In this document: positions 35,801-43,671 of the stretch, piece after piece
How the letters are laid out: each line of letters begins with the position of its first letter
Numbering within the stretch: the stretch's first letter is position 1
Source of the DNA: Paenibacillus oceani
Lineage (GTDB): Bacteria; Bacillota; Bacilli; Paenibacillales; NBRC-103111
Assembly: GCF_014705615.1 (NCBI RefSeq)
Contig: NZ_JACXJA010000021.1
Location: forward strand, 106,866 to 170,865
Length of the DNA: 64,000 nt
Reading direction: 5' to 3'
Notes under the pieces: generated by a model
The model's database searches: none
What the model saw: the letters and a program-made list of their open reading frames with translations, nothing else
Told to the model about the DNA's origin: nothing
Made by a program: the position numbers and the translations under genes

Positions 35801-36020
35801 GAAGCTTGTTGGCGTCGAGTCCGTCCAGACGGGCTTTTTTCACTTCGGCGTTAGCGACGATCGTTTGTTCGAAATTCAGATAAGCGGACCGGTCGTACGT
35901 ATCGCCTCCGCTCGCATACAGCAGACGCACCCGCTCCTCTTTATGACCGAAGACGAGTACGAACAGAGCGGCGAGAAGGAGAAGTCCTGTGAGCCAGACC
36001 GCTTTTTTGCGCAATGACAA
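32817..36020 (-). CDS. Large exported FG-GAP/VCBS repeat protein
   Basis: The 1067-residue protein has an N-terminal membrane helix (about 8-26) and then an extracellular alpha/beta region resembling a class I glutamine-amidotransferase-like fold (LLYASGGDTYDRSAY to YVKQGGHLFVENDL). Next come five FG-GAP repeats with calcium-type loops: ADLNGDGKPELIAG near 427, ADLTGDGKADLVVG near 493, GDLNGDGIPDLVVG near 548, RDMNGDKKPDLVIG near 600 and ADMNHDGKEDLIVG near 660. A C-terminal region of about 370 residues is not recognised. Start TTG 36020 follows GAGGGATC. It leads the carrier/ligase operon and might bind or process the surface glycan being modified. This role is inferred from position. Confidence 0.75.
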   Translation of the reverse strand: MSLRKKAVWLTGLLLLAALFVLVFGHKEERVRLLYASGGDTYDRSAYLNFEQTIVANAEVKKARLDGLDANKLQSYDAIYLDVSLKQSDTLKSAVPLLETYVKQGGHLFVENDLLNDLPKVLLGAEAIAPVAPTLYPQFGYPAVRGNLQGLQNVFRQFADNFTSHAYVNNLDDMMPGFDWGQAIVPSTAETIVTLNNQPVYTINRYGQGTVFAAGAFLPNRYFITGFDLQSGMDPSKGFLTKASKHNESIQRPGMSMYYSFKTGLPLEPYFHFAFSAANHLFRSEYVSFVSKETLGYSLKKVFGPYGRPAMAYQNHFEAMPAFLHKEAIGWAELLKQYNQIPSFSLIRSAFEWHHWYEGITVHLNTGSNEQPQFVGEFPNSFYSSGTLLISGDSPLTQAAYPTDPERGVTLELGMKLELPYRVYPALADLNGDGKPELIAGSADGYLYWYTNAGPKLSMQMVPEGLAHPDGFGAPEKLVLTNRQPMKTDGYSTVTAADLTGDGKADLVVGSQGGTIVALLQQGKGTFAPPVPLLSEGVPIRTASHSAPAIGDLNGDGIPDLVVGDSTGQLTAYYGIAGKPLQFGKAQPLFQIGAKYAAPSIRDMNGDKKPDLVIGNNEGDLLVYVQADGKWNPQGSIKGKTNNQMGSKSLVGGQFSVPLWADMNHDGKEDLIVGQVQYSRPVPIDDPTFPYKKELTEFLDYAKSNKLEIIPHVYVHSFVSSEQEKLELQLQRKAFDALGLPWTKTGTNQHTWRINQSDRLQTLRNENDADIWFNFGFKPSDSPTEPQWGREFIWSFPFLLDDNQLKSPMMLYAPGFRYSEAPDGSKPDTTDIYRSYANLDLPIDYFEHIEYQFDNPTKTGDLTKFVKFFDTLRTDYNYNFMSEPQMARSFLAAMKTEVTVERPWLVYAIDKLKTKFGRGLHLTLSLSSDTSNVPDMAAEYRDTAGVVFEPGERYANYPFATDSPAFLKNEGKLYVGLGLRRLTSVSVNWGAEPFHIVRSNVPVRIQDNGTAWTIDLNSDGMQQIKLYGPRPLVIEGEDLKIEQDPENNLYTTVTHYGAKTSITVTMP

Positions 36021-36093
36021 GTCGATCCCTCAAAACTGGTTAGATGTAGGTCGTTGATTATAGTCAACAGGATTGGTTCTGTATACTATAGTC

Positions 36094-36122
36094 ATTATAG
36101 CATTTAGACGGTTCCTTGTTAA
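36094..36122 (-). promoter_or_regulatory. Probable sigma-A promoter of the dlt-like operon
   Basis: On the minus strand TTAACA (36122-36117) and TATAAT (36099-36094) are 17 bases apart, giving a start site about 65 bases before the first gene. Two copies of TGACTATA lie just downstream, around the expected start of transcription, and could form an operator. Confidence 0.6.
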
Positions 36123-36251
36123 CTTTTGACGAAAGAGAGAGAGGAAAGGTTGCCGGAACTTCGGGAATCGTGTCGGAACGCCGGGACGGCTCCACTTTTC
36201 CGCCCGATTTCGTTATACTCTTGGTAAATACCGTGTTGGAGGAGGAATCGT

Positions 36252-37235
36252 ATGAACAAACGCACCGTCGTATGCCTGGGCGAGCTGCTGATCGATTTCG
36301 TGCCGCAGACGAACGGCCAGCCGCTGGCGCAGGTGGACACGTTCCGGAAAGCCGCAGGCGGAGCCCCGGCAAACGTAGCTGCAGCCGTTGCCAAGCTGGG
36401 GGGGAAATCCCGGTTTATAGCCAAAGTAGGCCGCGACGCCTTCGGCGACTATTTGCAGGAGGCGCTGTATGAAGCAGGTGTCGAGCCGGTTCTCGTCCGG
36501 ACGGACGAGGCGCGTACGGGGCTGGCGTTCGTATCGCTGCGGGAAGACGGGGAGCGCGACTTTATGTTCTACCGCGATCCGGCGGCCGATATGCTGCTCC
36601 GTAAAGAGGAGATTAAAGACGACCTGCTGAGTGACGGAGCGATATTTCACTTCGGTTCGGTGTCGCTGATCGCAGAGCCGTGCCGTACTGCTACCTTGCA
36701 TGCGGCCAGACGGGCGAGAGCGTTCGGTGCTTTGATCTCGTACGATCCGAATGTCCGGCTGCCGCTGTGGACGAATGCCGATTTTGCAAGACGGGTCATC
36801 GTCGATCAGCTGCCGCTCGCGGATCTTGTGAAAGTTAGCGAGGACGAGATTGCGTTTTTGTTCCATGGAGCGGATATCGAGGAAGGGGCGAGGCTGATGC
36901 TCGAGCTTGGGCCTCGTTGTATCGTTGCAACGCTCGGTGCCGCCGGCTGCCGCGTCTTTACGAAAAAGGGCGGCATCGCCGTTCCCGGCGTGCCTGTAGA
37001 ACCGGTCGATACGACCGGCGCCGGGGACAGCTTCGTGGGCGGGCTGCTTTGCCGGCTTGCTGAAGCGGGGATCGGTGCGGAACAGCTCGAAGAGGCGATG
37101 GCGGAGGAGTCGTTCGTACGGGACGTATGCAGCTTTGCGAATGCGACAGGGGCGCTCACCACGACAAAACGCGGGGCGATCCCCGCCTTGCCGACGCGCG
37201 CCGAAACGTTGGCGAAGCTGGGCCGGGAGGTGTAG
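36252..37235 (+). CDS. PfkB-family sugar kinase (fructokinase-like)
   Basis: This cytosolic ribokinase-family enzyme of 327 residues shows the N-terminal signature GGAPANVAAAVAKLGG (near 36-51) and the C-terminal ATP/catalytic motif DTTGAGDSFVGG (near 253-264, Asp near 259 as base). The N-terminus CLGELLIDFVP is typical of bacterial fructokinases, but ribokinase or 2-keto-3-deoxygluconate kinase activity cannot be excluded. ATG 36252 follows GGAGGAGGAATCGT. It is divergent from the dlt-like operon and four bases before a metallophosphoesterase gene. Confidence 0.85.
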   Translation: MNKRTVVCLGELLIDFVPQTNGQPLAQVDTFRKAAGGAPANVAAAVAKLGGKSRFIAKVGRDAFGDYLQEALYEAGVEPVLVRTDEARTGLAFVSLREDGERDFMFYRDPAADMLLRKEEIKDDLLSDGAIFHFGSVSLIAEPCRTATLHAARRARAFGALISYDPNVRLPLWTNADFARRVIVDQLPLADLVKVSEDEIAFLFHGADIEEGARLMLELGPRCIVATLGAAGCRVFTKKGGIAVPGVPVEPVDTTGAGDSFVGGLLCRLAEAGIGAEQLEEAMAEESFVRDVCSFANATGALTTTKRGAIPALPTRAETLAKLGREV

Positions 37236-37238
37236 GCG

Positions 37239-37748
37239 GTGGCGGGCGTATTTATGATTTCAGACCACCACTTCGGTCATAAATCGATTATCGATTTCGA
37301 ATCGAGGCCGTTCGCGGATGCGGACGAGATGACCGAGACGATGATCGACAGATGGAACGCCGTCGTCGGCAAGGACGATAAAGTGTTCCATCTCGGCGAC
37401 TTCTCGTTTCTGAACCGGGAGAAGACGACGGCGATCGTCAGCCGGCTGAACGGTTATAAGACGCTGATCCTCGGCAATCACGACCGGGGCCGCTCGCGCG
37501 CCTGGTGGCTGGAGACGGGCTTTCAGGAGGTAAGCGAATATCCGATCGTTTACGGCGGTTTCTTCTTTCTATCGCATGAACCGATGTATATGAACAAGCA
37601 TATGCCCTACGTCAATATTCACGGTCATATTCACGGGCAGAAATACGAGGGGAACCATTACTTCAACGTTTGTGTGGAACATTGGGACTATACGCCGGTA
37701 GCGTTCGAGGAAATCGTTCGGAGAGTCGTGCCGAGCGAGGAGCAGTAG
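37239..37748 (+). CDS. Small calcineurin-like metallophosphoesterase
   Basis: The 169-residue phosphoesterase has the metal-binding motifs in order: SDHHFGH (residues 8-14), HLGDFSF, GNHDRG (near 80) and NIHGHIHGQ (near 127). The family hydrolyses phosphoester bonds; the substrate is unknown. GTG 37239 starts three bases after the kinase stop codon, with GGGAGGTG at the end of the kinase gene as ribosome site, so the two are coupled. Single-domain proteins like this also occur in phage genomes, but the context here is ordinary. Confidence 0.85.
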   Translation: MAGVFMISDHHFGHKSIIDFESRPFADADEMTETMIDRWNAVVGKDDKVFHLGDFSFLNREKTTAIVSRLNGYKTLILGNHDRGRSRAWWLETGFQEVSEYPIVYGGFFFLSHEPMYMNKHMPYVNIHGHIHGQKYEGNHYFNVCVEHWDYTPVAFEEIVRRVVPSEEQ

Positions 37749-37925
37749 ACGTATAGGCTTCATGGGGCGTTATATAGTGGCCTGGAAACCCTGGAAATCC
37801 TATGAGATATCTGTTCGCCATGCTCCAAATCGCTCCAATAGCGCCCGGCCCCCCTTTTCTGGTACACTAGTAAGCATAAAGGGGCGGCAGGGGCCGCACC
37901 GGGTAAGCAATGGAGGAAACGAAAC

Positions 37926-40481
37926 ATGCGCGAAGACATTCGCATCGAACATATCGAGCTGCTGGCTCCAGCCGGCGATTGGGACTGCCTGAGGGCGGCT
38001 GTGGCGAACGGAGCCGACGCCGTCTTCTTCGGCGTGGACAAGTTCAACGCCCGCGTCCGGGCCAAAAATTTTACGATGGACGAGCTGCCGGACATTATGT
38101 CCTTTTTGCATCTGTACGGGGTCAAAGGGTTCGTTACGTTTAATATTCTCGTATTCGAAGAGGAGCTGAACGACGCCAAGCGACTCATCGAAGCTTGCAT
38201 CGATGCCGGCGTGGACGCTGTCATCGTTCAGGATCTCGGGCTCGTCAAGCTGATCCGCGACATCTCCCCGGACTTCCCGATTCACGGCTCTACGCAAATG
38301 ACGATCACCTCGCCGGAGGCGGTCGAATTTACGAAGCCGTTCGACATCGAGCGGGTCGTGCTCGGACGCGAGAACAATTTGAAGCAAATCAAGCAGATCG
38401 GCGACCGGGCGAAGCTGCCGATGGAAGTGTTCGTTCACGGGGCTTTGTGCGTATCGTATTCGGGCCAGTGCCTGACGTCGGAAATGTGGGGCGGCCGTTC
38501 GGCGAACCGCGGCGAATGCGCGCAGGCTTGCCGGCTTCCGTACGATTTGATGGTCGACGGCGAGCAGAAGCCGATGGGAGATATCGCCTATCTGCTGTCG
38601 CCCAAAGATTTGGCGGCGCTGGAGCTCGTACCCGAGCTGATTGAAGCCGGCGTTACTTCGTTTAAGATCGAAGGGCGGCTGAAATCTCCGGAGTACGTAG
38701 CGAACGTCGTCAGTAAATACCGCAAGGCGATCGACGACTACTTCGCCGGACGCGATCCGAAGCCGTCCAAGGAAGAGCTGCGGGAGCTTCAGCAAAGCTT
38801 CTCGCGAGGGTTCACCTACGGCTTCCTGAAAGGGACGAACAACAAACAGCTCGTCGAGGGCACATTCCCCAAAAGCCGGGGCGTTTATCTGGGCCGGGTG
38901 AAGCAGCTGCTGCGAGACGGCGTATTATGCGAGCTCGAGGCACCGCTCAAGCGGGGAGACGGCATCGTATTCGATGCCGGTGACCCGACCAAGCCGGAGG
39001 AAGGGGGACGGGTATACGATATCCGCCGCAAAGGAGTCAAGCTTGAAGGGGAAGCGGGAGGCGAACTCATCGAGATCGTCCCGGGACGCAACGACGTCGA
39101 CCTGAAGCGGGTCCACGTAGGCGACCGGATCTGGAAGACGAGCGACCCGCATCTGGACAAAAGGCTCCGGCAGACGTTCGAGACAGACAAACCTTACCGT
39201 GTCTTCCCGGTAACCGTCCACGTATCGGGGCGGCTTGGCGAGCCGCTGCAATCGGTATGGACCGACTTGCGGACGGGTAACCGCGTGGAGGTGCAGTCGG
39301 AGCTGCATCTGGTGCAGGCGGAGAAAAGACCGATGGACCGCGCCTTGTTCGAAGAGCAGCTCGGCCGTCTCGGCGGCACGATTTTCGAATTAAGCGGCCT
39401 CGAGGTCACGATGGAGGGTTCGCTCATCGTCCCGATGCGGGAGCTGAATCAGATGCGCCGGCGTGCGGTTGAGCTGTTGGAGACGGCCCGCCAGCAGCCG
39501 CGCCGCTACCAGAAGCGTAGTGTAGACGTGTACGCGGATTCGGCCCGGCAACTGCCGGCCGGTGTATTCTCCGACGAAGCGGGAGTCTCCGTTGCCTCCA
39601 GCGCGCTCACCGGACGGGAGGAGCCGCGTCTCATCGCACTTTGCCGGAACCTTGAGCAGGTCGAAGCGGTGCTCACCACCGATGTTCAATGGATCTATGC
39701 CGATTTTGAATTTATCAAGCAGTTTCCCGCCGCGATCGAAGCGGTCCGGGCTGCCGGCAGACGGATCGCTCTTGCGACCCCGCGGATTCATATGCCGGGA
39801 GAGACCGGGTATTTTCAGAACATGCTGAAGCTGCGTCCTGACGCCATCCTGGTCCGCAACACCGGCGCGATGTACTTTTTCATGAAACACCTGGCAGAGA
39901 GCACGGACGGCTACAAGCCGGAGCTGATCGGAGATTTCTCGCTGAATGCGGTCAACCACAAGACGGTCGATCTGTTTGTCGACGCAGGCTGCAGCCGGGT
40001 AACGCCGTCCTACGATCTGAATATTCAACAGATGGTCGATATGCTGCGGAGGACGGACCCGTCCAGGCTGGAGCTTGTCATTCATCAGCATTTGCCGATG
40101 TTCCATACGGAGCACTGCGTATACTGCACATTTCTGAGCGAGGGTACGGACTATACGAACTGCGGCCGGCCTTGCGAGGAGCGTCGCGTATCGCTTCAGG
40201 ACCGGATCGGCATGTCTCACCCGGTCCGCGTGGACGAAGGGTGCCGCAACACGGTCTATAACGCGATCGAACAGTCCGGAGCGGAATATTTACCCCAGTT
40301 CCGGGAGCTTGGGCTAACGACGTTCCGGGTCGAGTTTCTGGAGGAGACGCCGGATAAAGTACGCGAGGTGCTTGATCTGTACAGCCGCGCCTTGAAGGGG
40401 ACGATCAGCGGTACGAGCGTGTGGCGGGCGCTGAAGGCGACGAACCAGCTTGGCGTCACCCGAGGACAATTGGTCAAATAA
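37926..40481 (+). CDS. U32-family protein, long form (RlhA-like)
   Basis: The 851-residue protein begins with the U32 domain (ELLAPAGDWDCLRAAVANGADAVFFG split over residues 14-39; FVHGALCVSYSGQC near 170; CAQACRLPYDL near 195). DUF3656-type and further C-terminal domains include CVYCTFLSEG and CGRPCEERR, which look like iron-sulfur ligands. Although named as peptidases, long U32 proteins such as E. coli RlhA hydroxylate 23S rRNA (ho5C2501), and others modify tRNA. I favour RNA hydroxylation over proteolysis, without proof. ATG 37926 follows GGAGGAAACGAAAC. Confidence 0.8.
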   Translation: MREDIRIEHIELLAPAGDWDCLRAAVANGADAVFFGVDKFNARVRAKNFTMDELPDIMSFLHLYGVKGFVTFNILVFEEELNDAKRLIEACIDAGVDAVIVQDLGLVKLIRDISPDFPIHGSTQMTITSPEAVEFTKPFDIERVVLGRENNLKQIKQIGDRAKLPMEVFVHGALCVSYSGQCLTSEMWGGRSANRGECAQACRLPYDLMVDGEQKPMGDIAYLLSPKDLAALELVPELIEAGVTSFKIEGRLKSPEYVANVVSKYRKAIDDYFAGRDPKPSKEELRELQQSFSRGFTYGFLKGTNNKQLVEGTFPKSRGVYLGRVKQLLRDGVLCELEAPLKRGDGIVFDAGDPTKPEEGGRVYDIRRKGVKLEGEAGGELIEIVPGRNDVDLKRVHVGDRIWKTSDPHLDKRLRQTFETDKPYRVFPVTVHVSGRLGEPLQSVWTDLRTGNRVEVQSELHLVQAEKRPMDRALFEEQLGRLGGTIFELSGLEVTMEGSLIVPMRELNQMRRRAVELLETARQQPRRYQKRSVDVYADSARQLPAGVFSDEAGVSVASSALTGREEPRLIALCRNLEQVEAVLTTDVQWIYADFEFIKQFPAAIEAVRAAGRRIALATPRIHMPGETGYFQNMLKLRPDAILVRNTGAMYFFMKHLAESTDGYKPELIGDFSLNAVNHKTVDLFVDAGCSRVTPSYDLNIQQMVDMLRRTDPSRLELVIHQHLPMFHTEHCVYCTFLSEGTDYTNCGRPCEERRVSLQDRIGMSHPVRVDEGCRNTVYNAIEQSGAEYLPQFRELGLTTFRVEFLEETPDKVREVLDLYSRALKGTISGTSVWRALKATNQLGVTRGQLVK

Positions 40482-40491
40482 AGAAAGTTGC

Positions 40492-40541
40492 AGCGGAGCG
40501 CGCAAGCCGGTTATACGGATTGCGGGGCTCCGCTTTTTTCT
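40492..40541 (+). terminator. Terminator after the U32 gene
   Basis: AGCGGAGC and GCGCAAGCC at 40492-40508 pair imperfectly with ATTGCGG and GGCTCCGCT. TTTTTC follows. Confidence 0.8.
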
Positions 40542-40616
40542 TTGGGGCGGTGGAGAGGGAAACGGCTGCTGCCGACGAATTAGTACGGTATCACATAAGA
40601 GCAGCGGTGATTGACG

Positions 40617-42395
40617 TTGAACGAGGTCAGACGATGGATCGATCAGAGAGATTATGCGATGGCGGTCATCCGGCTGGAATGCGCCATCCTCGAAGGCGGG
40701 CGGCCCGATGCGGAGCTGCTCGCCATGCTGCCGGACGGCGTGCTGAGCGGGTCGCCCCTGCTGCAGAAAGCTTACGGGGAACGGCTGGCGGATGCAGGGC
40801 GGCTGGCGGAAGCGAAGGAATTGCTGCAAAAGTCGGTGAAAGGGTTTGCGCGCCAGACGTTTCAGCAGGAGCTGCTCGCTGCGATGGCCTCGCTTGCTTA
40901 CGTGCACATGCGCATGGGCGAGCTTCACGAGGCGGAGACGCTGCTGATCTTTCTCCGGAACGAATACGAGCGCGAAGAAACGGCGCAAGGCGGGCACGTT
41001 CCTCTCGCCATTGCCAGGGGAGCGCAGTTGATTGGCGAAGAAAGCAGCCGGAGGTTATACTACCAGGCGGCCTTTGACGCATTCGACCGGGCCGCAGATC
41101 CGGAGAACGGCAGCCGGGTTTTACTCGAAATGCTGCTCGATCTCGGGCCGGCGCTAGGCAGCCGGATTCAGGAGTCGCATGCGCTGCTGTGTCTGCGCTT
41201 AACCGCCAGCCCTGCCGTAGCCGACTACGAGGCGGCTTATGCCGCAACGGCGCTTTACTTCGAGGAGCGGTGGGAGGAAGCCTCCGATGCGTTCGCCGGG
41301 CTGTCGCCTAACAAGTTGCCCGTCGTGTTGGACGCAGCATTGCGCTGCTGCGGATATATAGCGATGCTCCGCTGCGGCCAGGTCTTGCCGGAGGAAGGAC
41401 TCGAGCGGCTGAGAGACGACGTCAGACGGTTTGCAGGCGATGCCACGATCCAGTTTCAGTATGCCTGTCTTGGGTTTGAGCGCAAACGGGAGGAACGGAA
41501 TGAAGCGGGGGCGCGCCGGGCGCTTGTCCAGGCCGAAGCGCTGGCGAAGCTGTGCGCATCCGCTCAGGCGAGAATGAAAGTTCAGGCGATGAAGCGGGCA
41601 CTGGATGCGTTGGTTTGGGACCGTGACGAGAAGACGGAGCAGGGGGAGCTGCTGTGGAACGTAACCTGCTTTGGCATGATGAAATTTACCCGGGGCAACA
41701 CCGAGGTGGCGGACTTTCGCTGGAAACGCCGGAAGGCGCAGGAGCTTTTGCTGTATTTGCTGTTGCAGCCGAACTACACGTGCCCGCGGGATCAACTGCT
41801 CGAGAAGCTGTTCGCCGACAGCGACTCCGACCGGAAGGCAGGCCAACTGTACGTAACGATCCATAGCCTCAAGCAGGTCTTGCGGGAAGCTTTGGGATGC
41901 GAGGACGCGATTATCGCACGGGGCGGAGTAGTCAAAATCGGCGCGCTTCTCGAACAGGCCGATGTGGAAAAATATCGGACGCTCATCCGCGTAGGCGACC
42001 AGCTCTGGCCAAGCGACCGCGAGCTGGCTGCGGAGCTGTACGAGCAGGCGGTTCAGATGTACGAGGAGCTTGTGCCGGAGCTTTCTTACATTGACTGGCT
42101 GGACGGATTTCGCAATCACTACGCGGAGGTCCAGGCCGTAACGTTAAAAAGGCTGGTTTACTTCGCTATGGAGAAATCGCGGTATGACGCGGCCGAATCC
42201 TATTGCATCGGCTGGCTGCAGGTCCGGCCCGCCGAGGAGGAAGCCTACCAGGGGATGATCCGGCTGCTGATGCGGCAAGGCAAAACGGCCGAGGCGAACC
42301 GGTGGTACCGGAAGCTGGAGGCGGTATGCCGCGAGGAGCTGAATGTGACGCCTCTGCCGGAGACGACGCGGCTGCTGCAAGGCGAGGGAATATAA
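40617..42395 (+). CDS. TPR-containing regulator with winged helix and BTAD domain
   Basis: The 592-residue protein has an N-terminal alpha-helical repeat region (about 1-330, TPR-like). A winged-helix domain follows (about 350-430, starting FGMMKFTRGNTEVADFRWKR and containing QLLEKLFADSDSDRKAGQLYVTIHSLKQVLRE), then a C-terminal BTAD domain (about 450-590, ending ELNVTPLPETTRLL). This is a SARP/BTAD-type transcriptional regulator without the NB-ARC ATPase often found between. TTG 40617 is chosen: GGTGAT lies five bases upstream, whereas the TTG at 40611 abuts it. Target genes are unknown; it precedes an anti-sigma/STAS pair. Confidence 0.75.
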   Translation: MNEVRRWIDQRDYAMAVIRLECAILEGGRPDAELLAMLPDGVLSGSPLLQKAYGERLADAGRLAEAKELLQKSVKGFARQTFQQELLAAMASLAYVHMRMGELHEAETLLIFLRNEYEREETAQGGHVPLAIARGAQLIGEESSRRLYYQAAFDAFDRAADPENGSRVLLEMLLDLGPALGSRIQESHALLCLRLTASPAVADYEAAYAATALYFEERWEEASDAFAGLSPNKLPVVLDAALRCCGYIAMLRCGQVLPEEGLERLRDDVRRFAGDATIQFQYACLGFERKREERNEAGARRALVQAEALAKLCASAQARMKVQAMKRALDALVWDRDEKTEQGELLWNVTCFGMMKFTRGNTEVADFRWKRRKAQELLLYLLLQPNYTCPRDQLLEKLFADSDSDRKAGQLYVTIHSLKQVLREALGCEDAIIARGGVVKIGALLEQADVEKYRTLIRVGDQLWPSDRELAAELYEQAVQMYEELVPELSYIDWLDGFRNHYAEVQAVTLKRLVYFAMEKSRYDAAESYCIGWLQVRPAEEEAYQGMIRLLMRQGKTAEANRWYRKLEAVCREELNVTPLPETTRLLQGEGI

Positions 42396-42506
42396 GCGGG
42401 CTGCTCCCCAAGGACGGTTCGTGTGCATGTAAGTGTTTTGTAAGATTCGTAAGCTATATTGAGGATACGGAGATCGGCGCCTGCACGGCGGAAAGTAGGT
42501 GGAGGG

Positions 42507-42971
42507 TTGACGGGTGAAGCGGGAGTTTCCCGGCGGATGTACGGGGAATGGAGCATGCGAAGCAAGCTCGGGCAAGAACGGCGGATACTTGCACTATTGG
42601 CCGGTTATCTCAACGGCTTTGCCCCGCTCTCGCACCGGCTTGACGATATGGCGACGGTTGTTGCGGAAGCTTGTCTGAACGCGGCCGAGCACGGGAACGG
42701 GCTGGATCTTCATAAGCGGGTCCGCATCCGGCTGCAAGTAGACCGGGAACGGGCGGTATGCCGGATCCTCGACGAGGGGAGCGGCTTCGACTACGAGGGC
42801 TGGATGGCCGCCAAGGCAGATTTGCCGCGAGCGGAGGATAAGCTGGAGGAGGATAATCCCCGCGGCTGGGGGCTGTTTCTGATCCAGTCGTTGTCCGACC
42901 GGGTCCGGTTCGGTTATGAGGCGGGAACGTTTTATACAGAGGTCGAGTTCGTATCGAATGGGGAGGGGTAA
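42507..42971 (+). CDS. HATPase anti-sigma-type serine kinase (RsbW/SpoIIAB-like)
   Basis: The protein (about 154 residues from TTG 42507) carries GHKL motifs: N box in VVAEACLNAAEHGN, G1 box ILDEGSGFDY and G2 box PRGWGLFLIQSLSD. Proteins of this class bind a sigma factor and phosphorylate a STAS antagonist; the next gene encodes a STAS protein. The start is uncertain: TTG 42507 follows AGGTGGAGGG closely, while ATG 42537 (MYGEWSM) lies 11 bases after GGGAG. No sigma factor gene is adjacent, so the target could be elsewhere or of another type. Confidence 0.75.
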   Translation: MTGEAGVSRRMYGEWSMRSKLGQERRILALLAGYLNGFAPLSHRLDDMATVVAEACLNAAEHGNGLDLHKRVRIRLQVDRERAVCRILDEGSGFDYEGWMAAKADLPRAEDKLEEDNPRGWGLFLIQSLSDRVRFGYEAGTFYTEVEFVSNGEG

Positions 42972-42978
42972 GACGGCG

Positions 42979-43353
42979 ATGGACAACCAGTTTCAGATAC
43001 AGAGGCGCAGCTTCGGACACGGTGTTATTCTCGATATGAGCGGCGATTTGACGAAGCAGGCCGAAGAGACGCTGCTTGGCATGAGGGCGTGGGAGACCGG
43101 CCTGGGGTCGCCGGGAAGTTACCTGATTTTGAATTGTACGCGCGTTCCGTATATTAACAGCGCGGGAATCGCTGTTCTGATCCGCCTCGTCAGGGCCGGG
43201 CTGAAGGGAAAGTTTCGCACCTTCGCCTACGGCGTTACGCCGCATTTTCAAAAATTGTTCCGGATGGTCGGACTGACCGAATATTTGATGATTTATCCGG
43301 ACGAATATTCGGTGCTTCAACGAATCGAAGATCTGGAGCAGGCGAAGATGTAA
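42979..43353 (+). CDS. STAS-domain anti-sigma factor antagonist
   Basis: The 124-residue single STAS domain has the phosphorylatable serine in PYINSAGIAVLIRLV (Ser near 60), as in SpoIIAA and RsbV. ATG 42979 follows GGGGAGGGG and lies seven bases after the stop of the kinase-like gene, so the two are one unit. Together they form a partner-switch module; the absence of a PP2C phosphatase here means its reset mechanism is not visible. Confidence 0.85.
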   Translation: MDNQFQIQRRSFGHGVILDMSGDLTKQAEETLLGMRAWETGLGSPGSYLILNCTRVPYINSAGIAVLIRLVRAGLKGKFRTFAYGVTPHFQKLFRMVGLTEYLMIYPDEYSVLQRIEDLEQAKM

Positions 43354-43424
43354 ACCCGGCTCCCTCCCATTGCATACAGCTTTCGGACTTGACGGCACTT
43401 ATTTCGGACAGGAGTTCGTCCAAC

Positions 43425-43470
43425 AGGCAAGCTTCCTTGCACCTTATTGCAAGCAGAGCTTGCCTTTTCT
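43425..43470 (+). terminator. Terminator after the STAS gene
   Basis: AGGCAAGCT (43425-43433) pairs with AGCTTGCCT; an inner CCTTGC/GCAAG stem extends it, and TTTTCT follows. Confidence 0.8.
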
Positions 43471-43570
43471 GTGCCCCGGGACATGGATGGTTTCATCACT
43501 CTAACTCGTTCACAATTTAGACACAAAATTTTAATCTAATTTTCATATTTGTTTAAGGTTTGATTATTGT

Positions 43571-43598
43571 TTGGTTAGTATATTGTTTCTGGTAAAAT
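43571..43598 (+). promoter_or_regulatory. Possible promoter of the ABC exporter operon
   Basis: TTGGTT (43571-43576) and TAAAAT (43593-43598) are 16 bases apart in an AT-rich stretch, about 75 bases before the first gene. The match to the sigma-A consensus is moderate. Confidence 0.45.
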
Positions 43599-43671
43599 GA
43601 GTTAGTCTGGGATATGCATCCGATAGATGAGCCTGGGGATTAAGGTCTCTACTGAAGAGGAGGGAGTCAAG

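Larger units (their letters stand above)
43354..43671. other. Spacer with terminator and promoter
   Basis: About 320 bases without a gene. A terminator lies at 43425-43470 and a likely promoter at 43571-43598, followed by an untranslated leader of some 70 bases. Nothing else is recognisable. Confidence 0.6.
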
